Positions 34,701-45,341 of a DNA stretch of 64,000 nt are shown here, piece after piece. The notes below the pieces were generated by a model that was not told where the DNA came from, made no database searches, and was given only the letters and a program-made list of their open reading frames with translations. The stretch is taken from the NCBI GenBank assembly GCA_036435485.1, contig CM071600.1, positions 57,595,546 to 57,659,545 of the forward strand, written 5' to 3'. A program made the position numbers and the translations under genes. Each line of letters begins with the position of its first letter. Within the stretch, counting starts at the first letter, position 1. The DNA comes from Saposhnikovia divaricata (lineage: Eukaryota; Streptophyta; Magnoliopsida; Apiales; Apiaceae).

Positions 34701-35036
34701 GTTGTTTTGCCTATGACCAACTAGAACAACCTTTCCTGTAGATTTGCTGATAACTTCACAATATTCAGGTTGAAAATCTACATGATATCCCTTGTCACAG
34801 ATTTGACTCACATATAGCAAGTCATGCTTGAGTCCTGGGACATGAGCTACATTGTTGATGATGACATTTCCAAGATTAATATTGCCATATCCCAATGTTC
34901 TTCCTACATTGACATCACCATAGGAAACTTTTGGGCTAGCCTTCTCCTCATAGTCTGATAGCAGGGCTTTATTTCCAGTCATGTGTCCTGAACATCCACT
35001 GTCCACAACTAGGGTTGCCTCCCTGTAGCCCTGCAA
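31707..35036 (-). CDS. SIRE-type pol polyprotein (protease-integrase-RT-RNase H)
   Basis: 1,109 codons uninterrupted. Protease: [13 protein letters not shown] (residues about 10-22). Integrase zinc region: H-x-x-L-S-H-L ... C-D-S-C-Q (about 142-182). Catalytic core: HVDLFGPV (first Asp), [10 protein letters not shown] (second Asp), but [11 protein letters not shown], where the family has Glu as third catalytic residue and this copy has Lys (AAA, about 34122). [38 protein letters not shown] and the catalytic YVDDIIFG. RNase [14 protein letters not shown] and CDNQSAIA, ending [13 protein letters not shown]. The gag frame ends 11 bp upstream in another phase, so pol expression would need a shift or internal start. 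Confidence 0.9.
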   Translation of the reverse strand: MQGYREATLVVDSGCSGHMTGNKALLSDYEEKASPKVSYGDVNVGRTLGYGNINLGNVIINNVAHVPGLKHDLLYVSQICDKGYHVDFQPEYCEVISKSTGKVVLVGHRQNNIYEIKLLIDSVGKAVCLSTRMSSEESWKWHKKLSHLNLNNINELIRKDLVRGLPKALLNVDGLCDSCQKAKQRKSSFKSKTKFSITDPYHLLHVDLFGPVNVMSIARKKYALVIVDEYTRFTWVYFLAKKDETTLTLMEHVKLLDKGSSNKVRIIRSDNGTEFRNATMEEFCKNNGVMQEFSAPGTPQKNGVVKRKNRTLIEAARTMLDEAKLPTYFWAEAVQTACFTQNATLINKHGKTPYEMVKKKKPNLKYFHIFGCKCFVLKTHPEQLTKFELKADEGIFVGYPLSTKAFRVYNLRTKVIMESIHVSFDDKKITGLEDIDEYDQLNFENEDLNSVEVNSDQTILTDSVETDSEPLLVNTGETSQPQQREEPVEGEHDQDEDSNIDTELTEKYGSNSDDSDSENSNSDSGQSSSGGVSENEESPQQNQESMDQGGGSHADRSHFPSARKWTKSHTPDLILGNPDAKVRTRSATASECLFHAFLSKNEPNKVEEALQDADWITAMQEELNEFERNEVWTLVPRPKNRSIVGTKWVFRNKTDSEGVITRNKARLVAKGYSQQEGIDYDETFAPVARLEAIRIFLAYASHKKFKVFQMDVKSAFLNGKLEEEVFVEQPPRFMDPKYPDHVYRLDKALYGLKQAPRAWYETLAQFLLEIGFNRGTIDKTLFYFKSGSDLLLVQIYVDDIIFGSTNDKLCKKFAKLMQSRYQMSMMGELSYFLGLQVRQTDDGIFINQAKYTRNLLKKFGMLDCSSTSTPMATATKLDKDTGVSVDMTNYRGMIGSLLYLTASRPDIMYATCLCARFQADPREPHLTTVKRIFKYLKGTISLGLWYPRESDFKLLGYSDADFAGCKIDRKSTSGSCQFLGDRLVSWYSKKQKSISTSTAEAEYIAAGSCCAQILWMNNQLLDYGLRYSKIPIYCDNQSAIAMIGNPVQHSMTKHISIRYHFIREHVEEGNIELHFVSTEQQLADIFTKPLSEATFTRLVNELGMVSGFD

Positions 35037-35046
35037 TCAAAAGCAA

Positions 35047-37281
35047 TTACTGAGGATTATATTTAAGGATCCATACTTGCTTGGATCCTTTGACATTCTT
35101 AACTTTGTTAGCTTTAGCAGCGAAATTAACATTATCAGAGTTTGAGCTAACAGTATCAGAGTTTACACTTGCAGTATTAACTTTAACCCATTTCAGATTG
35201 GGTTTCAGTTCATAGTAATTATGATAGATAGCATGATACTCTCTGCAAGTATAAATGGAATTCCAAGTGCTTCCACAGTGTGTGCATAAAGTCTGTGGCT
35301 TAGTTCTAGCAAAATCCTTCTTTACCTCTGACTTGGAAGGTAAAGAATTTATATTTTTGTTTTTCTTGCAGAAATTTGCAAGGTGCTTAGTACTACCACA
35401 GTTATGACATGTCTTTCTTGGAGCATAACTAGCAAGCATTGGTTTATTTCCTGAAGCGATGCCTACTTTTCCATTTCTGTTCTTATTTGACACTCCCTGT
35501 TTCTTAACAGATTTTAACTCCTTCAGTTTATGTTTGAGTTGTTTATCTGTCATCAAACCAATATTAACCTGTTTAGCACAAGTTTTTACTAATTTGACCT
35601 TAACAGTTTCTTTTTCATTTTCAGACAAAAATTTACTGGCTCCATGTACAAAATGAGGTCTGATTTTAACTTGATTTTGAAATCTAAGTTCATCTCCCTC
35701 ATTATAACCTAGACCAACAGTGTCTGTTTGAAAAATCTGTTGAGTGTCCTTTCCAGAATTAGTCCAAGTCCTAATTTTCTTATTTGCTTCCTCCAACTCA
35801 GATTCTAGTTGTTTATATTTCTGAAGCAAATCCTGTTTTATAGAAACAGCATCATCTCTCTCTTTCTGAACTTGTTGCATATTTTTTAGCTTTTCTTCAA
35901 CAATTTTATTTCTCTCTTTGAGCTCAGAATTCTCAGATTTAATCCTCTCATTCTCTAAAGTCTGATCCCTATAACTTATATGCAATGACTTAAGATAAAT
36001 TCTTAATTGGGAAATATCATCAATATTATAAGCATAGGTAGTTAGAGGTACCTGATTTTCAGAAGTTTCTGATTCAGTAGTAGCCATGAGAGCATGGTTC
36101 ATTTCTTCATCAGAATCTGAAGTATCTTCCCAATCTCTGCCTTTTGTGATGAGTACTTTTCCAGTTTTACCCTTCTTGCACTCAGGAGCATAATGACCCA
36201 TCTCCTTGCACTTGTAGCATTGAATTTCAGACTTATCCTTCTTCCCAGACTTGGTCTCTTTTCTTTCAGACTTCGTGAAACTTTTTCTATCTTCATTTGA
36301 ATCTCTAGAAAACCTTTTCCCTTTCTTGAAATTCTTGAAACCCATTTTCTTGAAGGTCTTCACCATCAACACAGCCATTTTTCTCATTTCTTCTTCATCA
36401 TCCTCAGAGTCAGATGATTCAGAAGAGTTTGAATCACAATCAGAGTTTGATGATTCACTTTCTGAGTGTATGACCAAAGCTTTTCCCTTCATTTTCCTTC
36501 TTGATGCCTCTTTCTTCTGAGGCTTCTCTTCAACCTTAAGAGCAACCGACTTATCCTTTTTGTTGAATCTCCTGTTTCTCTGTTCCATTTCCAATTCATG
36601 AGTTTTGAGCAGCCCATAGATTTCATCAATCTCTGTTTCAGCAAGTTCATAGTTGTCTCTAATATTGGTTGTTTTCACATCCCACTTTTCAGGTAGAGAA
36701 AGAAGAAACTTAAGATTTGAGTCTTCTAGATCATACTCTTTGTTGACCAATGACAGATCATTCAGCAGTTTACAGAATCTATCAAATGTTTCTGTCATGG
36801 TCTCTTCAGGTTTAGCCTCAAAGTGCTCATACTCTTGTGTGAGTATGTTTCTCCTATTCTTCTTAATAGCAGCAGTTCCTTGACATCTGACTTCAAGAGC
36901 ATCCCAGATCTCTTTTGCAGTGGTGCAGTTAATCACTTTGTTAGACATAACATTGTCTTAAGCACTATGCAGTAAAAGCCTAACCTTCGCATCCTTAGCA
37001 ATTGATGATAGATCTTCAGGAGTCATGTCCTTCTTTTCCTTTGGAACTATTTTAGCTTCTTCACCAGCAGTTGCAACAGATAGCTTTGTAGGATTGTAAG
37101 GGCCTTCATTAATCCTGTCAAGATATTCTGGATCTGTAGCCTCCAGAAACATAGTCATCTTGACCTTCCATATGGCATACTCTGATGGCCTGAGAATAGG
37201 AACCCTGATTGGTTCATAACGACTCACAGTTGTAGGAGCCTTTTCAGAACTAGTAGATGTTGGTGGAGGAATTGCTGACAT
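35047..37281 (-). pseudogene. SIRE-type gag, one in-frame stop
   Basis: A single frame from the ATG at 37281 (MSAIPPPTSTSSEK) to the stop at 35047, broken only by TAA at 36960-36958. The N-terminal part has YAIWKVKMTMFLEA and, after the stop, the UBN2-like gag block (TAKEIWDALEVRC ... LLSLPEKWD). Then come a Ser/Asp-rich acidic stretch, zinc knuckle CYKCKEMGHYAPEC, a coiled coil (around 35950-35770), a second knuckle CHNCGSTKHLANFC and a third Cys cluster, CTHCGSTWNSIYTC, whose expected His is replaced. This is the large-gag architecture typical of SIRE/Maximus. Confidence 0.88.
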
Positions 37282-37327
37282 GATTATTGTTGTGTTTGGA
37301 TCTTAAACTGTAATAAAGTAACAAATT

Positions 37328-37340
37328 GGCTCTGATACCA
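37328..37340 (-). other. Primer binding site (initiator tRNA-Met) of the inner element
   Basis: TGGTATCAGAGCC on the minus strand, two bases inside the 5' LTR end. Confidence 0.88.
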
Positions 37341-37342
37341 CT

Positions 37343-37859
37343 TGTTAGGCCGAATACACACTAATAATCAATATTAGATGAGAGAATAACAATTAAGATG
37401 ATTATGCACTTTAAATCTTCTGGTATTAAAAACCCTCTTCGTGATGTAATCTATCGCAAAGAGCTGCTAGGTTACAATAAAGATAGTTCGATGCATGATC
37501 CCCTTCTAGGGTTAACCTAACTGTATTTATAAAACATACAGCTGCTATACAATCGCTAATTGATATTCCTAATAATCAGCTATACAATGATATCAATTAC
37601 AGATTGTCACACGTCTCCTAAGTCAACTCGATCTCTTTGATAGCTATCCAGTCTCCAAAGATCTCGCTTCCATATCAATCTTCAATTGATCTCTAATATC
37701 TTCTGTTGACTTCGTACGCGCTGCTTCTAGACAGACTTTACTAAACTCTGTCCAGCTTCTGTAGTCAGACTTTACTAAACTCTGACTTCCTTCCAGTTAA
37801 ACTCTGATATTTCACTGTTACACTTAAACACTGAAACATTACATCAATTATATCTAACA
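37343..37859 (-). repeat. Inner element 5' LTR
   Basis: 517 bp. It differs from the left copy at about four positions (for example aaact/aatct near 37450 and acacga/atgatc near 37497). Confidence 0.92.
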
Positions 37860-37963
37860 GTCATCATAACATATCCATTTTCGTTATCCTTGTAGTAGGC
37901 GCAACTATCACATTCATTGTTCTTGAAACCACTGGCTAACACAACCTCATCAAATTTCTCATG

Positions 37964-38461
37964 TCATTTCATAGGCGCTTGCTTCAATCCATACAATGAT
38001 TTCACCAATCTACAAACTTTTCTTTCTTGTCCAGGGACAACAAACCCTTCAGGTTGTTCCATATAGATTTCCTCATCTATATCCCCATTTAGAAAAGCTA
38101 TCTTCACATCCATTTGATGTACAGTCAACTTTCGCATTGCAGCGATAGCAAATATCATCCGTATAGATGTTATTCTCGATACTGGAGAATATGTATCAAA
38201 GTAATCAAGACCATGTTGGTGCTTGTATCCTTTGATTACAAGTCTAGCCTTGTACTTATCGATGGTGCCATCAGGTTTCAACTTCTTTTTGAAAACCCAT
38301 TTGCTACCTAGTGTTTTACTACCGGCTGGTAAGTCCACTAACTCCCAAGTATGATTCTGTAAGATAGAATCTACTTCACTTTTGATGGCCTCTTTCCACA
38401 TAGGTCCATCAGGTGATGTTACCGCTTCCCTATAGGTTTTCGGATCACCTTCTTCGAGCAA
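37964..38461 (-). pseudogene. Outer Copia RT, N-terminal half
   Basis: Reads MWKEAIKSEVDSIL, KWVFKKKLKPDG, KARLVIKGYKHQHG, QMDVKIAFLNG and [11 protein letters not shown], then TGA where the family has Trp (37963-37961). The frame continues open for about 30 codons to the insertion point of the inner element at 37860. Confidence 0.85.
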
Positions 38462-38584
38462 ATAAGTCAGAAACTCTGACCCATAGGATTTCTCCTTCCT
38501 TTATCTTTTGCTCCCTCTCACTACCCCCACATTTTCGTCTTCACTTTCATCATTCTCATTGTCATCTTCTAAAGACTCATGAGG

Positions 38585-39808
38585 TCATTTAGACGTCGTA
38601 GGGCGATCGATTCCAGGATTACAATGAAATACATTCTCAAAGAATGACGCATTCCTTGACTCCATAATCGTATTCTTTTGAATGTCAGAAATCTTTGATT
38701 CATGAACAAGAAACCGATATGCAGTACTATGTGGTGGATATCCGATGAAGATACAATCCACAGTCTTTGGACCAATCTTCACCTTCTTAGGTGCAGGGAT
38801 TAATACCTTTGCAAGGCACCCCCACACTTTCAGAGTTTGGTAACTTGGTTTCTTTTTCTTCCACATCTCATAAGTACTTTCATCTTTATTCTTGCGGATC
38901 ATCATATTTAAAATATGAGTTGCACTTAAGATGGCTTCCCCCCACATCGATTGCGGAAGTCCAGAGCTTAATAACATCACATTCATCATCTCCTTGAGAG
39001 TGCGATTCTTCCTCTCAGCCACTCCATTAGACTGAGGGGAGTATGGTGCAGTGACCTCATGGATTATACCATGTTGTGAACAGAATTCCCCAAAAGGTTC
39101 AACATATTCACCTCCACGATCACTACGTATCGTTTTGATTTTCTCATTTTGTTGTGTCTCAACTTCTTCCTTATAGATTTTAAATTTATCTATAGCTTCG
39201 TCTTTGCTTTTAAGCAAATATACATAGCAGTATTTCATACAATCATCTATGAATGTAATAAAATACTTGTTTCCTCCTCTAGTTGGAGCGAATTTTAAAT
39301 CGCATATGTCGCTATGTATTAGGTCTAGCACTTTGGTGTTTCTTTGCACATTTTTAAACGACGATCTCGTTAATTTTGCCTCAACACAAGTTTCACACTT
39401 TTGCTTTGAATCGATATTCAATTTTGGTATGTACTCTTTTGCACTTAATCTTCGTAAAGTGTTATAATTAACATGTCCTAATCTAGCATGCCATAAATTA
39501 GGAGTCTCAAGCAAGTAAGCAGAATAATTCTTTATTTCATTATCGTCTTTAACGGATATCACATTGAGCTTAAAAAGTCCATCGGTTACATAGCCCTTGC
39601 CTACAAACATACCATTCTTAGACAAAATAACTTTATCCGACTCTATTACAATACGAAATCCATGCTTATTCAACAAGGAACCAGACACAAGGTTCTTGCG
39701 AATATCAGGCACATAAAGTACATTCTTCAAAGTCAGATTCTTCCCAGAGGTCATCTTCAGAATCACCGTGCCTTCCCCTTCAATGGTTGAAGTTGCTGAA
39801 TTCCCCAT
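38585..39808 (-). pseudogene. Outer Copia integrase region
   Basis: 407 codons. Pre-integrase region: LWHARLGHVNYNTLRRL ... CETCVEAK (H-H-C-C). Catalytic core: LIHSDICDLKF, TIRSDRGGEYV and SNGVAERKNRTL, so all three acidic residues (D, D, E) are present. It ends at TGA near 38585, and the same frame resumes to reach the RT at 38461. Its 5' end is one frame off the protease frame, consistent with a single lost base near 39805-39815. Confidence 0.85.
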
Positions 39809-40431
39809 GTAGAGCTTTTCACAGCAGCAGAAGCTTTGAGGCTAGAGAAAATTGTCTTGTCCGAACAAACATGCCTTGTAGCTCCCGTATCAATCCACAA
39901 TTCCCTTGGATTAGAGCCAACCAGGTTCACCTCAGAGACCGTAGCACAGAGGTCTATGTCACCCATCTCCTTTGAGATATCATCGACCATGTTTGCTTCC
40001 TTCTTCTTGTTGGGCTTCTTAGGCTTCCTACAATCAGAAGACCTATGACCCACTTTGTCGTAGTTGTAGCACTTCCCTTGAAACTTCGTCTTCGAAATTC
40101 CTCCTTTGGGTGCCAGCTTTGCCCCTTTACCAGAATTATTCTTCTTGGGCTTATGTTCCACCATATTTGCCTTTTCAGTGGCAACATTCATCTTCTTTTT
40201 GGATCCCCTGTTGTCTTCTTCAATGCGATGTCTAACGATCAGATCCTCCATAGACATCTCCTTTCGCTTATGCTTAAGGTAGTTCTTGAAATCTTTCCAT
40301 CCAGGTGGCAGCTTCTCAATCATAGCAGCAACTTGGAAAGACTCACTTATAATCATCCCTTCAGCATGTATATCATGGATGATTACTTGCAGCTCTTGCA
40401 CCTGACTGACCACAGTCTTAGAATCCGCCAT
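39763..40431 (-). pseudogene. Outer Copia gag C-terminus and protease
   Basis: The UBN2-type gag block ([25 protein letters not shown]) leads to a zinc knuckle [14 protein letters not shown], in which the second Cys is Tyr, then protease [13 protein letters not shown]. The frame leaves register just after, before the canonical YMGNSAT block that is read in the next frame. Confidence 0.83.
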
Positions 40432-40512
40432 CTTATAATCAAGAAAGCGGCCAACAATCCACTTCTTAGCCCCAGCATCCTCGGTTTTGTACTTATGGCC
40501 AAGTGACTCCCA

Positions 40513-40920
40513 TTAGGCCTTAGCTTTAGGCTTTGTGCTGTACACGTTATATAACGAGTTAGCCAAACCATTCAGCACGTAATTCCGACAGATATAATCG
40601 GCGTGCTTCCAAGCATCAACAGCATAAACTGTTTGCGTGTTACTCTCAGCAGTGAGCAACGGTGGATCCTCCCTGAGGTAGCGATCCATGTTCAACATGG
40701 TCAGATAAAACAGCATCTTTTGCTGCAAATTGAAGTTCATACCGTTGAACTTCTCAGGTTTCTCAGCATGTGCAGCAGGCACAGTAGGAACTGTAGGCAT
40801 AACAGGTGCCATATGTGTCGTAGCCACTCCAGATGGTGGTACTACTATCGATCCTACCGGAACACTATGTCCCATAGGCCCATGTCCCGTAGGCACATGT
40901 CCAACCGGCGTCGCACTCAC
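40513..40920 (-). pseudogene. Outer Copia gag N-terminus
   Basis: 135 codons from the ATG at 40920. A Pro/Val/His-rich start (GHVPTGHGPMGHSVP) is followed by EKPEKFNGMNFNLQQKMLFYLTML, the usual Copia gag opening. TAA at 40515-40513 ends it, and the same frame continues into 40431-39763. Confidence 0.8.
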
Positions 40921-41106
40921 ATCAGATGTTATAATCTGTGCATTAGAGTGTGGCGGCGGCTAGTGATCCCCATCAGATGTTATAATCTGTGCGTTGGGAT
41001 CAACCACCATGCTCGTGTTGTTTAGATTCTCCATTGATTTTGTCACTCAAACAAATAAATAAATACGTAAGTACAGATCACAGACATATAAAATACGCTT
41101 TAAGAT

Positions 41107-42110
41107 TGTTGACCAATCTGTGAAAATAGTACAAAAACAGTAGATCGTGTGTGTGAACAACAAAATAATAAAAGTGAATAAAAGAGGAGACAAGAACGTA
41201 AAACCCTAGTCCAGTGCGTGACTGTCTCCTTAAAGCGTATTTGCCCTCACCGTATGTGTAAGCGAAACGCCTCCCAGGATAAAACGGATTACAGTGAAGC
41301 TACAGGAGCGTCACTCTCAGCAAGCTTGAAACGAGGAAGAATATCACCGAAGAAGAAGAGGACTGTGTTTGAGAGAAGAGGATGTGTTTTTCGAATGAAT
41401 AATCCTAAGGCTCTACGCGAGTATATGTAGGATAGGAAAACTTGTGCGCTACACAATTGCCCTAATTAATTAGCTGTGCTAATTAAAAAGTCGGTGGCAA
41501 TTTTCATTTAGTAACTAACCGCGTTAATTAATTAAGGTAACGCGGTGGCAAAAAATTCGTTATAGAAACGGAATTGATTTTACCACAATTAATTCCAAAA
41601 TCGAATTAAACTAATTTATTCAAATCTTTAAGCCCAACCCTAGTGGAAATAATAATTAGCAAAACTAGTCCGGGTTTATTCAGCCCAATTTTCTGCTGCA
41701 TTCGTGTCCGCAGGTCGCACACGCGGAAAGCCCGAAGGATTGCGAAGCCTCGAATTCCCATAATTCGCACCCCCCCTGCGCGCCCGCGTAGGAGATGGAG
41801 CAACACTCAACCAACACAAGTGAACACTCCACTTGTGTTGTACTATATAAAGGAAAAGACACCCCTTTTCCTTATCAATGTGGGACTTTAAAGTTATACA
41901 ACAAAATTTTCACTCTTAAGGGACCAACTTTGAGTAATCATAACTCATCCATCCCTTAGTCATTTTTAGTGTTTAAACATGCATTGGAAAGCCCTCGCGG
42001 AGGAGAACACTCTCCAAGCACAACTTGTTGCAACCAAGCACACAAGGCACACTCAATTCGGAGCTCAAAATGACTCGACAATGTGGGTCTAAAACCCACA
42101 TTTTCTAACA
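41107..42110 (-). repeat. Outer Copia 5' LTR
   Basis: 1,004 bp, TGTTGACC...TTCTAACA, followed by TSD TTTAA. No canonical initiator-Met PBS is visible next to it on the minus strand. Confidence 0.9.
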
Positions 42111-42155
42111 TTTAACAATTATTATCGAAATGAAAACACTCAAAATCTCAATAGA
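42111..42155 (+). repeat. Dispersed AT-rich repeat, copy 1 (right part)
   Basis: TTATTATCGAAATGAAAAC and ACTCAAAATCTCAA continue the repeat from 23437. The uninterrupted second copy (62960-63430, minus) shows the same order without the Copia insertion, which independently confirms the insertion point. Confidence 0.6.
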
Positions 42156-43021
42156 GAATGTTGTAAAACCTCGTTAATTTTAATTTTATTTTATTATTAG
42201 ATATTAGATTTTTAAGTCATTTTTATTTAGATAATTATTTTAATTAGTAATTTTTAGAATTCTTTTTGTGCAAGATATTTTGAAAAAGGATGAGATTTGT
42301 TATTAGAGGAAAGAAGTGTGAAAAGATTTTAGAAAATCAAGATCTTTTAATTTAGAATATTTTTGTGATTCAGAATATTTTATTTTTTGTCATTACTTGG
42401 AAGAGTGGTTTAAATATTAAAAATAATGATTGCGATTATCTTAATTAATTTAGGATTTTTGTGCATATATAAGGAACCCATTAGACTAGTTACTGACTCG
42501 TACAGATTTATCGCCTCCACAGGTATGTGTCCATGTCCTCTTTCGAATATTAACAAATAATGTTTATGTGCTTTTCTAGTTTATGTCACATGATCTTTGA
42601 GTTATACATGATTAATATATGCATGTGTTGGCTATATTCTTTTGTCATGTTAGCTTCTTTACATACTGTAGGTTTAAGGTATTTATGCTACATCGAATGA
42701 GACTCCTGCTATCTGTTGCTCTCCTAAGTGATGTGTATTGCTCATGATTTGGTCATATTTTCTTTTATTTAAATGTAATTTGTTTCTTGTAAATCATTTT
42801 ATTGGAGTTCTTTTTTTTTTATAAAAAGGGATTTCTTAACAATCAATATAATTTATTTATGACATGTACTTTTTAATTTTGGAGCCTTCGTGATTAAGTG
42901 AATAAAGTATATGTTTATACCTTAAAGGTGTTTTGCTTCTAAAAATATAATTTTATCTATTTTATTTTTAATGATTTTGAGTCAAGTTATAATTTACAAG
43001 TGATTCATCAATTATTTTAAA

Positions 43022-43639
43022 TCTATACTATTATATTAAAGCCGAAACATTGAAAATTTTGGTTTTCAGTTTGGTTATCCTAATTATTAAAATAAATAAT
43101 TAAATTACAAAAACAACTCAAAAAACTAATTACTAATGTTAACGTAATTATATTCCGATTAAAATTCCTTCATCCACTTCTACTTGAACTCTTTTTCTGC
43201 TCCAACAACTCAATTATCCATTTTTTCTAAAGATTTTACTTCTAATTAAAACAATTTACCATTTAATTTAAAACTAATATTACAATAATTAATATATATC
43301 CAAAATATCACACCATATCTTTCCGTAATTATTTTTATACACCCAAAAATATCTCACCATATATTCAAATCATTATTTTTAGTAATAAATAAGAAGCGTT
43401 AGATCTAATAATAAGATATATTATATGATTAAATTAATTTACTAAAAATTCGAAGTTCGAACCCGTCGACTACATTTTAAATTTAGAATTTTACAAAATA
43501 AATTTTAAACCATGCATATTATTATATAAATTTATATTAAATTAAAATTAAAAAATTATTAAAAATAAGAATTATATAAAAACATAATTATAATGTTAAA
43601 TAAATTTTATAACCTATCAAAAGATTATAAGCTAGTACT
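43022..43639 (+). mobile_element. Helitron-like element 1
   Basis: Begins TCTATACTATTATATTAAAGCC (5' TC after an A) and ends TTATAAGCTAG followed by T, the Helitron 3' CTRR form. It aligns along its length with the next copy, but the 3' hairpin found there is missing. Non-autonomous and AT-rich. Confidence 0.55.
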
Positions 43640-45341
43640 ATTATATTAAAACCGAAACATTAAAAGTTTTGATTTTCGGTTTGGTTATTCTAATTATTAA
43701 AATAAATAATTAAATTATAAAAACAACTCAAAAGGCTAATTACTAATGTTAACGTAATTATATTCCGATTAAAATTCTTTCATCCACATTGAGCTTCTAC
43801 TTGGACTCTTTTTTCTGCTCCAACAACTCAATTACCCATATTTTCTAATGACTTTACTTTCTAATTAAAACACTTTACCATTTAATTTAAAACTAATATT
43901 ACAATAATTAATATATATCTAAAATATTACACCATATCTTTCCGTAATTATTTTTAGTAGTAATTTTTGTAATTAAAATACGTTACTTTTTAATTTAAAA
44001 TTAATCTTGCGATCACTAATATACACCCAAAAATATCTTACCATATATTTAAATCATTATTTTTAGTAATAAATAAGAATCGTTAGATCTAATGATAAGA
44101 TATATGAGAAAATTACCAAAATAATCATTTTTGAGACTTAGTGGTCCAAAATACTGAAAAGCGGAGTTTTGGCCCTTTTTACTGACTTAATACGGAGCAT
44201 CGTCTTCCGTATTATTGACTTAATACGGAGTATCGTCCTCCGTATCAAAGCCTCTCACGGAGCATCGTCCTCCGTATCAAAGTCTCTCACGGAACATCGT
44301 CCTTCGTATCAAAGTCTCTCACCAATGTTAATAAACTAAATGGGAATGGGAGAATAAAGTCTTGATAATCTTATCACATGGATTTTTTATGCTAGTGGGA
44401 AAGTTGATAATTTACACTTTAGCACCGGTCTGTCTGTCAACCTTATACTAGAATTCTTGCAATTGCTTTACAACTTTTCTACTTTTTGCTTTATTGATTC
44501 TTTATCCATAGACTTCATCCATGGTGGGGTGGGGTGGGCTTTTGATTCAAAATGCAAAAGAAGCTGTGTTCTCCTTCCGTTGATCTTTAGGCTTACTCTA
44601 CCATACATCATAACAAATTCCCTCTATTTAAAGTAGACTACTCATTACAACTTCATTGAAATTCTGTGATAAAGGAACCTTAGATATGATTTCTAAGGTT
44701 ATTAACGGAGCGATGATGGCGTAATTGTTAAGGGGTACAAGAGTAAGAACAATGGTAAGGGTGATGTTGAAGTGGATGCTGCTGGTGGAGGAAAGGGTGT
44801 GGTGAACAAGAATCAGGTAGATGTTGATCGGAGAATCATGTATCTACTGCTTACATCGGCCCCGCAGGGGTACAAATTAAACAATCACCCAGAAAGAAAG
44901 ATACGTTGGACGGTTCACCGTATCTATTGCTATCACGGAACACGGGATAACGTATCTGTGTAATACGGAACACGGAATAACGTATCCGTGCAATACGGAG
45001 CACGAAATAACGTATCCCGTCAGTATTTAGGGCCAAATATTTGGAAATCAGTATTTTGGGCAAACAATATTTATTTTTGATTATTTAGGGCCTTCACCCA
45101 AGATATATTATATGAATAAATTAATTTACTAAAAATTCAAAGTTCGAACCCGTCAATGACATTTTTAATTTAGAATTTTTACAAAATAAATTTTAAACCA
45201 TGCATATCATTATTTAAATTTATATTAAATTAAACTAAAAAATTATTAAAAATAAGGATTATATAAAAACATAATTATAATGTTAAATAAATTTTATAAC
45301 CTATCAAAAGAAACCCGTGCCTCGCACGGGTTATAAGTCAG
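43640..45341 (+). mobile_element. Helitron-like element 2, carrying a MULE-type insert
   Basis: It starts TACTATTATATTAAAACCG immediately after the CTAG end of element 1 and repeats that element. Its 3' end has the hairpin AACCCGTGC-CTC-GCACGGGTT (45312-45332) followed by TTATAAGTCAGT. The interior is broken by element C (44106-45099). Confidence 0.6.
44106..45099. mobile_element. MULE-type non-autonomous element C with 9-bp TSD
   Basis: Flanked by AAGATATAT at 44097-44105 and 45100-45108. Termini are GAGAAAATTACCAAAATAATC and the inverse of GATTATTTAGGGCCTTCACCC, following the pattern of elements A and B. Left hairpins (44191-44211, 44224-44243, 44256-44277, 44289-44310) share the form TACGGAG-loop-CTCCGTA. 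Right-hand copies (about 44902-45020) use ACGGAACACGGATAACGTAT-like units. The centre holds GCCCCGCAGGGG (44859-44870) and a Gly/Asp-rich frame fragment near 44740-44850, possibly captured host sequence. No transposase. Confidence 0.7.

Larger units (their letters stand above)
26023..37859 (-). mobile_element. Inner SIRE/Maximus-type Copia retrotransposon (11.8 kb)
   Basis: LTRs are 26023-26539 and 37343-37859 (517 bp each), with target-site duplication GTCAT at 26018-26022 and 37860-37864. The PBS TGGTATCAGAGCC (37340-37328, minus) is the initiator-Met type. The polypurine tract AAGTTGGGGGAGAT (26553-26540) adjoins the left LTR. The large gag with several zinc knuckles, pol in Copia order, and long extra frames after pol are the hallmarks of the SIRE/Maximus lineage. 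I count about four LTR differences (0.8%). It is inactive as read: one stop in gag, a mutated integrase residue and two stops in the extra ORF. Confidence 0.92.
23438..42110 (-). mobile_element. Outer Ty1/Copia retrotransposon, interrupted by a SIRE-type element
   Basis: LTRs are 23438-24442 and 41107-42110 (about 1,004 bp, TGTTGACC...TTCTAACA), with target-site duplication TTTAA at 23433-23437 and 42111-42115. The coding order gag, protease, integrase, RT, RNase H on the minus strand is the Copia order. A polypurine tract ATGTGGGGGAT (24453-24443) adjoins the left, 3' LTR. I count roughly 35-40 LTR differences (3-4%). The coding region carries several stops, one frameshift and an 11.8-kb insertion, so it is inactive. 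The lineage within Copia is not assigned. Confidence 0.92.
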
